Positions 13,942 to 13,983 of a stretch of 13,983 nucleotides of DNA are shown one piece after another. The notes under the pieces were generated by a model, which was not told the DNA's origin, made no database searches, and saw only the letters and a list, made by a program, of their open reading frames with translations. Made by a program: the position numbers and the translations under genes. The stretch covers positions 1-13,983 of the forward strand of contig JABIPV010000363.1 in the NCBI GenBank assembly GCA_018699075.1, read 5' to 3'. Numbering within the stretch: position 1 is the stretch's first letter; each line of letters opens with the position of its first letter. This DNA is from Kordiimonadaceae bacterium. Its GTDB lineage: Bacteria; Pseudomonadota; Alphaproteobacteria; Sphingomonadales; Emcibacteraceae.

Positions 13942-13983
13942 ATTTTGCCATATAGCGTAGCATTATTTAATCAGGAAATATGA
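13942..13983 (+). other. Short spacer with a possible next gene start at the window edge
   Basis: After the lipoprotein stop there are 38 nt, and then AGGAAA (13973-13978) just before an ATG at 13980-13982. The ribosome-site spacing is short and only one codon is visible, so this is only a hint that another plus-strand gene follows. No terminator hairpin is visible here. Confidence 0.2.

Noticed and set aside
1..13983. Full indole-3-acetate (iac or iad type) degradation locus
   Set aside because: No initial indole or IAA oxygenase, IAA-CoA ligase set or transporter is visible, so only a lower-pathway assignment is supported within these bases.
1..13983. Mobile elements, CRISPR, tRNA or rRNA
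   Set aside because: No transposase or integrase frames, regularly spaced repeats, tRNA cloverleaf or rRNA-like stretches were noticed. Genes are densely packed throughout.

Overview
The window comes from a Gram-negative bacterium, most likely an AT-rich (about 40% G+C by eye), aerobic, possibly marine alphaproteobacterium. This assignment is inferred from gene content: oxygen-dependent CoA-thioester aromatic catabolism, a two-subunit indolepyruvate-type oxidoreductase with a DUF6537-like tail, and a predicted outer-membrane or periplasmic lipoprotein. No rRNA or other taxonomic marker is present. No tRNA, CRISPR array, insertion sequence or prophage gene is visible.

Layout. (1) Positions 1-1627, minus strand: a 3'-truncated, two-domain flavoenzyme of the 2-aminobenzoyl-CoA monooxygenase/reductase (salicylyl-CoA 5-hydroxylase) family. 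(2) 1751-2206, plus: a MarR regulator divergent from it. (3) 8639 down to 2209, minus: a compact five-gene operon in the order cyclase-family metal hydrolase (isatin hydrolase/kynurenine formamidase fold), iorA-like, iorB-like, a second MarR regulator, and a 2-aminobenzoate/benzoate-CoA ligase. (4) 8799-11948, plus, divergent from (3): SDR dehydrogenase, crotonase-family protein, acyl-CoA dehydrogenase and RidA-family protein, almost end to end. (5) 11965-13941, plus: a YkgJ-type cysteine-cluster protein, a DUF1697 protein and an unrecognised lipoprotein. These three continue in the same direction with small gaps but have no obvious catabolic role.

How the genes may work together. Ligase, monooxygenase/reductase, SDR, crotonase, acyl-CoA dehydrogenase and RidA together look like the known aerobic hybrid anthranilate pathway. 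In it, anthranilate is activated to anthraniloyl-CoA, the ring is hydroxylated and reduced, and the alicyclic enamine thioester is degraded by beta-oxidation-like steps. The less usual part is the cyclase plus IorAB block at the head of the ligase operon. I propose that the hydrolase opens isatin (or a related lactam) to isatinate. Isatinate is 2-aminobenzoylformate, a 2-oxoacid, and IorAB could oxidatively decarboxylate it directly to anthraniloyl-CoA. This would parallel phenylglyoxylate oxidoreductase forming benzoyl-CoA. The locus would then be the lower part of an indole-ring pathway (indole-3-acetate, indole or tryptophan derived), with the ligase handling free anthranilate. The conventional alternative is that IorAB converts indolepyruvate to indoleacetyl-CoA and the cyclase is a formamidase.

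Two MarR proteins and an AT-rich palindrome in the 8640-8798 divergent promoter region suggest ligand-controlled derepression, perhaps by an aromatic acid or its CoA ester. Residue-level oddities in the RidA-like protein (no catalytic Arg) and the crotonase (both hydratase Glu residues absent) suggest specialised chemistry on the CoA-bound ring intermediate.
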